A DNA stretch of 64,000 nt from Sclerodactyla briareus (taxonomy: Eukaryota; Echinodermata; Holothuroidea; Dendrochirotida; Sclerodactylidae). The position numbers were made by a program, and so were the translations under genes. The stretch's first letter is position 1. Each line of letters begins with the position of its first letter. The notes below the pieces were generated by a model, which saw nothing but the letters and a program-made list of their open reading frames with translations, had not been told where the DNA came from and ran no database searches. Below are positions 1 through 11,450 of this stretch, piece by piece. The stretch spans positions 372,001-436,000 of the forward strand of contig JAODTK010001110.1 of assembly GCA_026419785.1 (NCBI GenBank), read 5' to 3'.

Positions 1-461
1 AAGAAATATTTTGGGCTTTATACAGGGGTGCATGCTCTAGTCTAAAACCATTAGGCGGTTATAAGTGGAATTTTCATTTTTCTTGATAAAATAAATTGAT
101 CTTTGAGATCGCAACCGATTTTGGGTCCATATATGCACCATAGTCAAGGATCAGGACCGTGGTCTTATATGTGATGAACTCAGTGACGTAGAAAACAGCC
201 ACAAAGGTGGAACAAGCGGGCAACCCACGGAGTGCGAGATCTAATCGAAATCTAGTGGAATGTTTGCTTATCTATTTGTTCGCTAATTTTGACACAAATG
301 CAAAATCGAAGTTTGTAAAATTTTACCTTGATTAAAAATTTTAAATATTGAAAAATTCCTCAACTCCAAATATATCAAATTATGAGAAAAATATGAATAA
401 TTTGGCTGGAAACTTCCCGCAAATCCATGTTTTTCGGAAAAAAAAGCACCGAAGTCAAGTG

Positions 462-486
462 AAAAAAAAAAAAAAAAAAAAAAAAA
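462..486 (+). repeat. Poly-A run
   Basis: About 25 consecutive A residues. It could be the tail of an old retrotransposed insertion, but nothing recognisable precedes it. Length is probably unreliable if the assembly came from noisy reads. Confidence 0.9.
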
Positions 487-898
487 CAAATCTCAGGTGT
501 AATTTTTCTGTTCCTTCAAACCCAGAAATCTTCAGCTCAGACGAAAGCAACGTACTTACCCCTGAGATCCAATTTATTGCCAGCATGCAAGGAAAAAGTC
601 TCATTTCGTGACTTGCCAATTTGTTCGAACATTCGAATCAATCAAATAGTTCTAGTTCAATCACAAATATTGCGAGGAATAGAAAAATCCAAGGAATTGA
701 AAATGTCCCCAACTGTTTATTTTCTCCTGAATACCTATCACAATTGTAGAAATCCAATTCAATTTGTGATGAAACGTCTGTTTTGTGACAATTTCATTCT
801 CATTTGACATATGTACGTCAGAAGTATTTTCTATTTTATTAAAAGTGGCAATACGATATTCAATATATTTCAAAAATCCGACGACACGCAAAATGCGC

Positions 899-974
899 CA
901 CCCACAACAACACACACAAAAAACAAAACACACAAAAAACAAAAACAAAACACACAACAAACAAACACACACAC
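899..974 (+). repeat. A/C-rich low-complexity tract
   Basis: Irregular mixture of ACAC, CAAAA and CACACAAAAAA blocks without a fixed period. The opposite strand is open as a Cys/Val/Phe-rich frame, which is a composition artefact rather than a gene. Confidence 0.85.
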
Positions 975-2015
975 CTTCTAGAGTGTACCTAAGTGCTGAC
1001 AGCCCAGGGTACCCCATCAAATAATATCACTCACCGGAAGCTTTTCACCCATAATTATACCATTAGCAACCAATTATATGGCGCATAACATAAATGATGG
1101 GCCTACTGGACAAACTGACTACAATATTTGTTCTCGGTACAATAAGATTGAAAGGCAGAAAAAAGACGGAATAATCCCGAGAGCGAGTCTCATCGTCAAA
1201 CTGTAGAATTATTTGTTCATCCTATAAAAAAAAACATGAGTTTTGAATTGAACGTCCCGAAAAAAATCATCAGCATCCTTAAAAGAAATTCTAAGGGGAA
1301 TCCAGACGTTTTATGAGTGTTATTGCTTTTAGAAATATCTCCCTAAAATGCAAGAAATGATTCTCCAGGAAATCCTATTGTGCATGGCCGTTCCACTCCA
1401 CTCATTTAAGAAATCCTGAAAAAAAACTAGATAAACTTGAAAAAAGGGTAGAAAAATAGTGCCTCCATACGGAGTTTCTGGAAAATCAAATTTTATGTTA
1501 ATCTCGTCCAATTTCGAGTAAGATTTACGTTTTGTGAGGGTTTCTTTACCAGTTATCACCAATTCCAAAATATACCTCTTAAAATGTGTGAAAACATAGC
1601 AAATCTTATCCCGGTGTGTTGCGTAAGAAGAAAGAATTGCACAATCATTGTGTATATATGCCCCAAATGCCGTGTAATTTTTCAAACAACCTTCACCATG
1701 TTTCTACACAACATTTTTGAGATTGTATCCACATAAAATTCAAAACCACTGCGTGCTATAAAAATATGGATTTAATCCTTACCTTCAAGTATTCTCAGGA
1801 AAATTCAAGGAAAAATGAAGTGGTGACCCTCTACACTTTCGGGTGAGAAATACGTTTTGTGATTTTTTTTTCTGGAATAAAAATTGAAAATAAAAACCAG
1901 CAAACTAGAAATGTTAGCGGGGATTAGAAATAGTGCCCTAATTACTCTACCCTGAATTATCACCTAAAAATATTAACAAATCGAATGCAGTTACATATTA
2001 TACCTATACCGGTAC

Positions 2016-2195
2016 CTAATAATGTTGATCTCGGGACCGGCGAGATTGAGCACGACCGCGACCGGACCAGACCCTTCCGACTTGCTGAAGCAGCCGGAAG
2101 GTTCCTGGGAGATGCCGTCTCGGGGTAGATCGACGATACCGGTAGGTTAGTTTCCTCAGCCTGGTGGTTGGACCGAGTTGCCACACCAACATGGG
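2016..2195 (-). CDS. Candidate internal exon, unrecognised protein
   Basis: A minus-strand open segment of about 60 codons is more GC-rich than its surroundings. It reads as a Ser/Pro/Arg-rich, probably disordered peptide with a basic stretch ending in RSRSCSISPVPRS. It has no ATG of its own: the frame runs in from a weak acceptor (GATAGTGAG, just above 2,195) and could end at a donor of the form TTAG|GTACCGG at 2,015. The composition contrast and paired splice-like borders favour an exon; the weak acceptor and lack of any recognised domain argue for caution. The SRSCSISP-type motif would suit a phosphorylated linker, which is only inference. Confidence 0.3.
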   Translation of the reverse strand, partial: PMLVWQLGPTTRLRKLTYRYRRSTPRRHLPGTFRLLQQVGRVWSGRGRAQSRRSRDQHY

Positions 2196-5100
2196 CTCAC
2201 TATCACTAAAGGCGGCGGGAGTTCCAAATTAACTGTGGTAGTACTGGTGACGTACACTAGCCTGCATGCATCGCCACATTCCCGCTAGTGTCACAGCCGT
2301 CTTTGTTACATTTGTTAAAAAATTCCAACATTCAACAATCTGGCACTGCTACTCAAATTTTGTCACACTCGGCAATATTTGGTGTACTAAACTTGTTCGG
2401 GACATTTCTAGAACATTGAAAGTATGTGTATTCGTACCTACCATTTATTGTATCTATATCATACCTACTGGCAGTCAAACGTTGATAGAAATTGGCAGAA
2501 ACTAATGCTTTCCACGGAAATTAAGTGTAAGCAGAAGAGGACAGTTCCGTAAAACATAGGACGATCAGTTATTAATTCAGGGACAACCGACATCACAAGA
2601 TATAGTCAAATGTGACCAAAGTATCAACGTTCACATCGATAGGCGAAAAACTACCGTAGTGCAAGTAGAAACTAGATAAATACTCGACTAAAAAGGAGGT
2701 CGATAATGAATGCAATCTTTGTCTACCAGTAACCATTTTGTTATTGTCGATCTTGCGCGTAATTCGTTTCCAGGAAACGAAATTTTACGATGTAATAGTT
2801 AAGTAAGAATTCAGTCCTAAACTTCAGTCACAGATAAGAAAATAAATCTGGGTAAACTATATACCCCCGGGTATAGCAAAGGGACCATACGTTTCATAAA
2901 CTCATTTGACCTTTGTAGTTTCTTGGCGTTATGTGTCGGCAAACATCATCTGATAATTCGACTGATGATTATCAATTATTCAATGGCTGGTATGTTTCCA
3001 GTAGATTACAGAGTGGCTCAGCTGAAATAAACCACTTGTAAACCATCATTACGGATGTGCCCCAGATTATTGAACAAACATGTTACCATTGAGTTAAAGG
3101 GTGGAAAGGGTGCTTCTCTACACTGCGTTAGGGATGGAAACTCATTGCCCCTTCGAATTAAACAGTGTAGTACACTTGACTCTTTAACTATCAAGTTAGG
3201 AAATACTTGTGGTCCGAGTTCGCTCGTTGGCTGGATTATGTGGTTGGGTTGCGGGGTTCTGGTTTTTTCTGGTTGTGATGTTTTTTTAATAGTAAGGACC
3301 AATTGAAATAAGTAATATTTACGTTAGGTGTGATCCTCGGTGGCATCCTATTTGTACATGTGTCTGCATATGAGTTGTACGAATAAATCAATCCATCAGC
3401 AATCGATCAATTCAGATTGGCTTGTTACTGAAACGCAGTGACACCACGTAATTAGCGTTGGGGAGTGGAAAAATGACTTTGTTTATTCAAATGGAAAGCA
3501 ATATTTTAACATCTACATAACTAGTGACAAAATTCGATTACGAATGGGTAAACCTAAGGACAACGTCATCATGTTGCAGGGGAAAAGGTAATGGATGACA
3601 CGCTTACCCAAGATGGTCCTGACACGTAAACACTATTTAGACTGGGGAGAACATGCGCTTGTGTATCCGAATTGGGGATGCACCGGAGCCTAATTTCTTT
3701 TCGTTTATTCCAGCTCAAATCCGCGGCTTCGCTTAATACCAGGGAAACAAACAAAATAAACAGATTGTCGGGCCAATAATCCTAAAAATGCAGCCAAATG
3801 GGATTATAGTACATGGTGTAAGCGAATAAAATGGGCTATGTGGCCTAATTGAGTAATTACCAAATTGAATTTAGCTGCGAATCCCTCGCCCGATACACGG
3901 AATAAGGCAATACCTCTTTGGTCTCCCGGTGGCAGATTCTGTGCGCTCTACCACCGGGGCCAACCACTCGGTTCAACACGATCTCTAATACTGTAGGAAC
4001 ATATTTTTTAAAGTTTTTCATTATACTGTGGATGTCTGTGAGCACATCTTTCACTGTTTTTTTTTTATGAGTTGCACTTCAGCTCAAGGAGATGCAAATG
4101 CATGTAAACCAAATTCCACTCAATCCGTTCAATCGTAAGTCACGTAAGCTTGGAAATTTCCAAGATCTGAGAGAGCAATCCGTCCGGACACCGGATAATT
4201 TTCATTATCCGGCCAGATGGGTATCCGGTGATCCCTAATCAGAATGCTCTCTCTCGAAAAGTATTCTTTGATTGTGGAACCGGTTGTGAACCATGAGAAA
4301 GGAGATACCACAGAGTATAACCATGCACGACTATTATGCTTCCTACTTTAGGATTATCCATACTAGGGTTTCGCGTCTATCTGACTGTTAGATCGATAGT
4401 AACGGCTGGGATCATTGAATTCGTATCCGGGTGCTGGATGTGAAATTCACATCTTTACGAAAACGAGCTTTTGTTCAGAAGAGAGAAAACACTGTAAGTG
4501 AATGCGAAAGGACCATAAAAAGGCAGCAGCACCTGCATATTGTCGTTGTCTGGCTTTTCAAAGGAATAATTCCACAAAATTCATCCGTGATGATAGGCAA
4601 TCCCCTAACGCAAGGTACATGCGCTTATTTCGCCCTATTTCTGAGGCTTTGTTTTGCCTTCATTTTATGAATTTTTGGGCTTCTTTAGAACCAATATCTA
4701 TCTTTGCGACTAACTAGAAACATTTTCAAACACTAGCCCCGCTCAGTTTCTCGAAAATTTGACGATTTTTCACATACGCATACGCAATCTATGGAATCCT
4801 AGCCTAACTCCCTTTTCGTTAGTTTCTTTTTCTGGAATTTATTCTCTCACCCAATGACCTTCAGTGTCACTTACAACATTTTCTCGGAGCAGTCAATGAC
4901 TCTCCAAGAAAGTTTTGTGTGGTTATGAACATGATGTGAACCACGGGCTATAAATGTCACGATATAGAAGAACCAATCATCAGTGACCGCAGGAGGTTTG
5001 CCCTCCCCAAACAATTCGAAAGCCTTGCGGAACCGCCCGAGGCAGGCTGAGGACAGATTTCAGTATTCCCCCCGGCGATGCTGTGTCGGAAGCAACCGGG

Positions 5101-5824
5101 AGCTCGAGGCCCGATATCTCTCATGAGCCCTGTAGGGCTAAAGTAGGGGTCGCACTTCTGGAAACTTCCGAGCAAAACGACAACTATGAGGCTATTATCA
5201 CATTCATGAAAAAAGCGCGCACTGCCCTCATTCGATATGAAATTATTAACGTATACTTTCTGAGGAAATTGTCACTAAATTGCGGATCTTGGAGCCGAGA
5301 TAATTACTGTCTCAGACATAGGGGCCACATAGCTAACAAAATTACACACTCACCGATCCGGTAGCGGATACGGGAAATGTAAAACGTCTAAAAACATCAG
5401 CCCTTTACCGAATTCTAACTAGTGTCTTCTTCCTTTGCAAATTTAAATTCAAAATGACGCTCATTAGTTGTTCATTCAAATCCCTCCTTAACAAGTCCGT
5501 GTTTTTATTGCTGTCACCTAACTTCCTATAATGCGTCATCCAAACCCACTATTTTGGTATGGAAATATAACTGTACGGAATACGCCGCTGGACGAACCAT
5601 TCACCCGCAGAACAACGAATCTGGGTCCCATAGTCTCCCGAAGTGGACCACGCTCCTAGGCGGTGTTAGATATCAGCGAGGCCACTAACTGTAGTAGAAG
5701 ACTAACTTAGTATTTTTGCATAGCCCAGCACTTCCGTGCCAACAAATGTCAGGTCCCGTGATTGTGAGTGATACACTTAACCCAGTTCCCCGTGTTAACA
5801 GAATGCGTTACCATCGAACACGAA
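2196..5824. other. Unassigned sequence, no clear gene
   Basis: Several short open frames of 60-95 codons occur here (for example near 3,018-3,306 and 4,957-5,364), but they overlap on opposite strands, use near-random codons and lack splice borders. A stretch at 4,980-5,170 is richer in GC but is broken by stops in each frame. No RNA gene or repeat is recognisable. Confidence 0.5.
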
Positions 5825-6025
5825 ACTTTGCAAAACGTTGGGCAGGAATTCACAAACCTCAAAGGTTGGGCATAAATTGACCGACCATCTCGTAACCATT
5901 CCAATTTGAGCCTCCGCTTAACAAAGAGATTTTGCCCATTGATTGGTCAATTCGTTGCACCCAATTTTTGAGATTGCTGAAACGTCCCAACCTTTCAATA
6001 TTTACCCAACCTTTTTCAACAGTGC
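5825..6025. mobile_element. Foldback (MITE-like) element, copy 1
   Basis: The two halves are imperfect inverted repeats. The left half carries AAAACGTTGGGC, CAAAGGTTGGGCA and AATTGACCGACCA; the right half carries the complements GATTGGTCAATT, CCCAACCTTTC and ACCCAACCTTTTTC in mirrored order. A related copy in the same orientation lies at 11,250-11,450, which marks this as a dispersed non-autonomous element. No transposase is present and target-site duplications are not obvious, so the superfamily is undetermined. Confidence 0.6.
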
Positions 6026-6999
6026 TATACTGTTATGGAGGTTATGACGATCCTCTCAACGAACTAAGTGTTTACAGTCCCTCAAAATGAGTGGTTTTGA
6101 GGTTTACGAGGGTGTATCCTCGAAACGACTAGTTTGGAGTACGGTCACCTTACTCATTTGGTCGTGTACAGTATTGTAGAAGGATATCAGCTGGTTCACA
6201 GGTTTTTTTTAATTTCTTCAAAAGCATCCGTAATAGTTTTACGCAGACATGTTCCCTGAAGTACCATGTCTATCTCTACAGTCATTACTTTTTTGCCTAG
6301 GTTCCTATTTGTTATACACCCACGTTTGTAGCTATGTACCAGAATTTTTTCCTGACCGTTGGCTATTTCTATGTCCGCTTCTTTCTCGTTTTTGTTGTAA
6401 CAATAGTTCACCGTTTGCGAACTATGGAAAGTTTCTGGAAAATCCTAATCCAACTACATTTGCACATCAGAAAATGATAAAACAAATTTCGATTCCTGGA
6501 CGCGAAACAGTAGCACCTTGTTTATTTTGGTAAATTAGAGTCAATGACGTTAGTTGCGATTGCCGCAAGACGGTTCTAGCAACTAGTTGTTTTTTTTTTA
6601 CATTATTGTTAAACTAACATTTCAAGTTTTGGTATTTTTGAAACTACGGCAGGATTGGGAGAGCGTGGATTCTAACTCTCAAATCACAAACTGGAAGTTC
6701 CAGACCATCCGTTTTCTTGTGTGATGTACATGAATGTTTAGGTCGATGAACGTCCACTCTAATAAAATCTGCTATTGATTCACACAGTAATAGCTTGATT
6801 TTTTGTTCATTTCTCTATTAGTAAAATGTTTAGGGTATTTTTTTCCTTCGGAGTCACTAAATGCTTGCATATTATTCTCAAGTAATCTGAATTTTTCATT
6901 GAAATCAGGATCACCATTCTCGTGTGAAAGAGATAAAAAAATAGCACCAAAATTCGCATTGACATTTCCCTTCATTCTTCCCCTGTGCGTGTGAATGTC
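6026..6999. other. AT-rich spacer between foldback elements
   Basis: I see no supported gene. Two overlapping short frames on opposite strands at 6,196-6,533 and 6,772-6,994 look like chance open frames: neither has splice borders or a recognised motif. Confidence 0.5.
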
Positions 7000-7440
7000 A
7001 TTAAGATTTATCTTGGAGGGAAATCCGCCAAATCATTACTCTCCTTGGTGTTACAATGTTAAGATAATGAAAAATCATTTAATTCACTTTGGTTCCAGGT
7101 TCATAGCATGTTCGGTTGGGAACAGATATGGCTTTTCCCCCTCAAATTCATATAATTTGCTGATTTTGGCAAACTGGCAACTTTATTTGTGATGTCATAT
7201 CTACCAATCATAGGGAAAAGACATATTTCTTCACATTTTTCTCAATTGGTAGATATGACGTCATCAAATGTTGCCAAGTTGCAAAATTGCAAATTAGCAG
7301 TGATTTATTTGTGATCTTCGAAAAGTGCAGAACTTTATCACCAATGCTATGAACATGAAACAAGTTGTACTTGGCATATTTTTCAATGGCACAATCATAT
7401 ACATTTAAATATTTTCGACTGGAATTTCCCTTTAATAGTA
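7000..7440. mobile_element. Large foldback (MITE-like) element
   Basis: This is a roughly 440-bp imperfect palindrome. The left arm contains CATAGCATGTTCGG, GGCAAACTGGCAACTTTATTTG and ATGTCATATCTACCAAT; the right arm mirrors these as ATTGGTAGATATGACGTCAT, TTGCCAAGTTGCAAAATTGC and ATGCTATGAACATGAAAC. The centre is a short AT-rich spacer around 7,212-7,240. The outer ends match as GGAGGGAAAT and ATTTCCCTTT. A single-arm relative lies at 11,898-12,085. It could extrude as a long hairpin and is non-autonomous. The superfamily is not assigned because no clean target-site duplication was found. Confidence 0.65.
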
Positions 7441-8269
7441 GGTCCGTCTCGTTTTCACTATCTAATTGACTGAAAATTAAGTTCGCGGGTTTGGATTTCC
7501 TGATATCCTAGCAGACAAACAACATACTTCACTGACCCGGAATTGAAACATTCCATTTTTCAATCAACGTGGTTCGAATCGCTCACAACGGAAATTTGCG
7601 GTTTCACCAAAGCTCGTCTTTTTGGATGATTTATCGCTACTATTGCAGGGTACGTCGCCTCATGATCAAGAACTGGTTCGGGAGTATCCATCCTCATTTT
7701 TTTTTTTTCGCGGGCATCCTCCCTTCTTTGGGGTCCTTGTGACCCAATATATGGTTTCTTCGAATCTCGGACTAAGCATCTCTTCATCCACAACTATTTT
7801 AGAATGTCGATAGGCCATCAGTAATCATTCGAGTGAATGTTTCACATGCACAAAGTAAGCGGAATTGGCCACCCCTATTTATAGTAACATAGGTCTATAG
7901 CTGCATCATAGGCATACAATTGTATTCATTACAGATGAATTGGTTGTTCTAAACCAAAAACACTCTTCCAATAAAATAGGGGCAATGGGCAACCTGATGC
8001 AGCACCCCCGACATCACCAACATACACTTCAATATGTCCCCGAGGTTAGCACAGTTCATTATACCAATGACGTGAGATTTTTACGAAGGCCATCGTTATT
8101 TTTCGCTAATCTTACATGATGGAATGTGAACATATGGACATTATTTTCCCCGCTAAAGGTTCCACTCTCTTATACATATGAATCACTAGTGACCTAACTG
8201 GGCAAACTATTTCACTCTCGAGAGAAATACACAAGGATACATGGAAAGATAGCATACTTGCGTTTTTGT
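7441..8269. other. Unassigned AT-rich sequence
   Basis: No coding or RNA feature can be supported. A GC-richer patch at 7,560-7,813 is open on both strands but has no family motif and no splice borders. Confidence 0.5.
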
Positions 8270-8366
8270 CATGGATGTATGTATGTATGGTATGTATGTT
8301 ATTGTTGTATGTATGTATGTATGTATGTATGTCGTATGTATGTATAATTGTATGAGTATGTAGGTA
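8270..8366 (+). repeat. (ATGT)n tetranucleotide microsatellite
   Basis: Interrupted ATGT/GTAT repeat with single-base interruptions. The opposite strand gives a Tyr/Ile/His-Thr repeat peptide, a composition artefact. Confidence 0.9.
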
Positions 8367-9471
8367 GGTAATGTATTTATGTTCCGGTTATTATCCACTC
8401 ATATAGTCAGGGAGTAATCAAGAAAACGACATATATATATAAACATATATATTCGAGTCTTTGTGGGATGAGGAGATCGCTTGAGTAGTTTATAATTTGG
8501 GTAATATTCATTCGGCGGTACGCTGTTCCTCTTTCGCTCACAGCTGGGATTGCAACTCTCGCCGAAACCGACATTAGGCTGTATTGCTGTAACCTCAGTA
8601 TAACTACACATACTACAGCGCGTAAAAAGCATACAATAGGTGCACTGTTCATAACTTACCTTGTGTAACATATGCGGTTCGCCTTTGAAAGCACCACTAT
8701 GTCCAGACCTGGTCACAGACCTGTGACGTAATGATTCGGGGCTGTCGACACTTAATAAGAACCAATAAAGTCGCGTTAAAACGGTTCCCCTCCACTTTAC
8801 AGACCGCAGGCTTTTTGGCGGGAACTTACTGCTCTCGACATTCCATGTAGCTCCATGTATGAACCTGTGCAGTTCAGAATCTAGTTCGTCAAAGTGTCTT
8901 AAATGGAACCAGACAGTAGATATTATACTAAGTAATTATGTCTGAGACCCTGGATTCCGTGTCTGGAAGACTGTCTGAAAACAAACAGACAAAACCCAAT
9001 CCATCTCGACGTGCTTATAGCAACTCGTGTTGTCAATCTGAAAAAGAAAATTCACACCTTCAAATTAAGTGATAAGTAACTTGGGGTTGTTTCTAGTACT
9101 TCCACTATTTTCCCGGAGTAGAAATATATATACACTTGATAATAGCAGTTGCTCTAGCCATGAATATTACAACGTATTTGCATCATTCTCTTATCATTTG
9201 TTTCGATTGTTTCCTGACCCCTTGAGCATTTGATTGAACCGGTTGATTTGACAAGCTGGTTAAAATAAAAGGGAAATTAGCTGCTACCTGCCAGCCTGCA
9301 AAATGATGGGACGATTACATACACCCTATCATGAGAACAGGTTTGGCCCGATTCCGCAGTTGATGTCACTCTATCATGGATGTAATAAACCTCTTAGAAT
9401 ACGAGTATCATAGAAATACGACAGAATTAGTATGTGAGTACTACTCAGTTAACTAACGGATTTCAAAATAG
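8367..9471. other. Unassigned sequence
   Basis: I see no gene. A minus-strand frame at 8,399-8,716 is cysteine-rich but lacks a signal peptide, splice sites or a repeated cysteine spacing that would identify a family. Confidence 0.5.
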
Positions 9472-9723
9472 TGGCCCAGTTGAAAATCTGGGATAAATCA
9501 GCATATCATTCCGTAGAGGAAAGATATATTCCAAACCCCAATCCACAAAAATACAAAACATTGACCAATAGTCAAAGGAAGAAAGTAGCAGCAAGACGGT
9601 ACACACAAAGCTTCATTGGGAGCAGTGACCCCTCCAGCAGTGGAAAAAAACATTGAAGAGTCCTTCGTATCTTACACTGATCACATTAACAAGGAAATTT
9701 ATAGAGTTCGCCAGAACCAATAG
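9472..9723 (+). CDS. Candidate terminal exon, basic unrecognised protein
   Basis: A plus-strand frame follows an AG at 9,470-9,471 and reads AQLKIWDKSAYHSVEERY near the start, then a Lys/Arg-rich middle with SQRKKVAARRYTQ. At a run of seven A residues near 9,647-9,653 the frame hits a stop at once. One base offset at that homopolymer lets coding-like sequence continue (EESFVSYTDHINKEIYRVRQ) to a TAG at 9,721. The pattern suits a real exon with a homopolymer length error, or a decayed element ORF. The polypyrimidine tract is poor and no domain is recognised. Confidence 0.35.
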
Positions 9724-9780
9724 CATAACACACCGACTACTAAGATGGTCACAGGTCAGAAAGAACATTAGGATAACATA

Positions 9781-9876
9781 CAGACCTACATACTACATAC
9801 ATACATAAATACCTACATACATAAATACATACATACATACCTACATAACATACATACATTACATAAATAATACATA
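9781..9876 (+). repeat. (ACAT)n tetranucleotide microsatellite
   Basis: Interrupted ACAT/ACCT/AAAT repeat directly downstream of the coding-like segment ending at 9,723, complementary in type to the ATGT tract at 8,270. Confidence 0.9.
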
Positions 9877-9998
9877 ATGCGCTGCTTCATCAAGATCGCT
9901 GCGCAACGTAGCCACGCGACAAAATCTGACGAGTCAATGGCCATCTCCTAGTATGTGGGAACTGACACGAGACAAGCGAGGAACAGGAAGGTAAAATG

Positions 9999-10021
9999 AA
10001 AAAAAAAAAAAAAAAAAAAAA
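9999..10021 (+). repeat. Poly-A run
   Basis: About 23 consecutive A residues inside otherwise unassigned sequence. Confidence 0.9.
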
Positions 10022-10336
10022 CATCAAGAAGTTTTGCCACAGCCCAGGCTCGTGACGATGGTGGAAGTCAAGTAAATCATGAACTTCCATTCCCACATGA
10101 CTAAGTTTATCGAACAGTAAACATAAGCAGGAAGTTCTAGACGGAGTCACATTAAATAAGCTGCATATGATTGGTGAAAATACCAGAGGCCAGTAAAACG
10201 TGTAAATCGATATGAATAAAGAATAGTCTGGATTGACGCCCGAATGGTGTAAAAAAAACAAAACCAATTGAGAGGGGGGGGAGGGGTTGCTGATGAGAAA
10301 CAAAATCCATGTGTGAAGATGATTGAAGCTATTGCC

Positions 10337-10398
10337 AAAAAAAAAAAAAAAAAAAAAAAAAAAACAAAAAAAACAAAAAAATTAGTAAAAAAATAACT
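10337..10398 (+). repeat. Poly-A and A-rich tract
   Basis: Twenty-seven or so A residues followed by A7-A8 blocks separated by single C or other bases. The tract sits just upstream of the tandem duplicated pair and may be the tail of an old insertion. Confidence 0.85.
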
Positions 10399-10419
10399 GG
10401 GGAAGAGATTACCCTTCCC

Positions 10420-10885
10420 CACACCACACATAAGAGTAGTTTAATACTAACCCCTAGCACATTATTTGGCAGCACGTTAGAAGGTAAAACATACACGGGT
10501 GGAATGGTATGGGATTTGGAGGGCCCACATCACGGTCCTCAACCAATTGGTCCCACTCAGTGCACTATAAAACACAAAAAGTAACTCAACCGAGCCAGCG
10601 AAAGACATGGGACAAGCTGGTAGGGGTAGTTGGTACCGATGAAAGCAAAATCCGCGGAGTGAAAATGTTTACGCTTCTGCCAACAAAGGTGCGGGAGAAT
10701 ATATCCTCCTCACCACACATAGAGGTTAGTTTAATACTAGCGCCATAGCAATTATTCTGGCAGCACGTTATAAGCGACTACGTGGGGGAGGGTGAGATTG
10801 GTGTGGGATCTGATGGGCCCACATCCGGTCCCCAAAATAATTGTCCCCACTTCAGTGGCACCATTAAATGATAAAACACAAATAG
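10420..10885 (+). repeat. Two tandem copies of a ~290-bp unit
   Basis: Unit 1 (about 10,420-10,580) and unit 2 (about 10,709-10,885) share CACACATA, GTTTAATACTA, GGCAGCACGTTA, GATTTGGAGGGCCCACAT against GATCTGATGGGCCCACAT, AATTGGTCCCAC against AATTGTCCCCAC, and AAAACACAAA, in the same order. Copies are offset by about 290 bases and divergent. The intervening sequence may be the rest of each unit. No coding content was recognised. Confidence 0.7.
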
Positions 10886-11056
10886 GTGAATAAATTAGCC
10901 ACGGAGGACAGGGAACTCGATTGGGGCGCGAGAAATAATCCCAAATAAAGTTTTGTGAAATTGCGAAATTTTGCATCCTCAGCAATCTCAGGGAAATAAA
11001 TTATAGGAGAAGGGAAAAACCACCAACTTCCCCTTCGTTTGAAAAAAGCCAAAGAG

Positions 11057-11203
11057 ATCACTGTCCACCAAACATGGGGTATCACGGTCCACCAAACCAC
11101 TGGTGTATCAATGTCAACAAACAATGGTGTATCACTGTCCACCAAACACTGGTGTATCACTGTCCACCAAACACTGGTGTATCCTGTCCACCAAACACTG
11201 GTG
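11057..11203 (+). repeat. 25-bp minisatellite, about six copies
   Basis: Units start near 11,106, 11,130, 11,155 and 11,180, with two more divergent ones upstream. The consensus contains CTGTCCACCAAACACTGGTG. CACCA and TGGTG inside each unit are reverse complements separated by AACAC, so every unit can form a small hairpin. The last units are nearly identical, while the upstream ones carry substitutions, which suggests array growth at the right edge. Confidence 0.9.
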
Positions 11204-11249
11204 TTTGTTTACACCGAAGAAACACATATTTTAGTTAATATGGCTATGC

Positions 11250-11450
11250 CCTGCAAAACGTGGGGCAAGTATTCAACAACCTCAAAAATTGGGCAAAAAT
11301 TGGACCAACGATTATAATCCATTCCACTGATGAGCCATAGGCTTAACATGAGATTTGTCTGTTGATTGGTCAATTCGGTTTCAGGTTGCTTTTGAGGTTG
11401 ATGAACACTGCCAAACCTTTTCAAATTCGCTCGAGCCGTTTTAACAGTGT
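11250..11450. mobile_element. Foldback (MITE-like) element, copy 2
   Basis: Same family and orientation as 5,825-6,025: shared blocks include TGCAAAACG, GGGCAA, CCTCAAA, TTGGGCA, AATTGG and GATTGGTCAATTCG. The inverted symmetry is retained: CCTCAAAAATTGGGC on the left against GCTTTTGAGGTTG on the right. Numerous small indels separate the copies. No target-site duplication was assigned. Confidence 0.6.

Larger units (their letters stand above)
1..2015. other. AT-rich non-coding stretch
   Basis: Both strands are dense with stop codons, and I see no splice-bounded open segment or known protein motif. The stretch holds a 25-base poly-A run near 462-486 and an A/C-rich low-complexity tract near 899-974, and is otherwise AT-rich. 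Most likely intergenic or intronic. Confidence 0.6.

Noticed and set aside
661-1020. 119-codon minus-strand frame rich in Cys, Val and Phe
   Set aside because: It is created by the A/C-rich low-complexity tract at 899-974 and its flanks; no splice or start context.
7565-7585. GGTTCGAATC as a tRNA B box
   Set aside because: No A box at the right distance and no cloverleaf stems nearby.
8207-8398. Tyr/Ile/His-Thr repeat peptide
   Set aside because: Translation of the ATGT microsatellite.
9890-10431. Phe-rich minus-strand frames of 94-137 codons
   Set aside because: They run through two poly-A tracts (poly-Phe on the other strand) and have no conserved motif.
10420-10885. LTR pair of a retrotransposon
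   Set aside because: The two copies are directly adjacent, lack TG...CA ends and enclose no gag-pol.
11039-11317. 92-codon frame with TVHQT repeats
   Set aside because: Translation of the 25-bp minisatellite; the period is not a multiple of three, so the frame drifts and the repeats are not coding.
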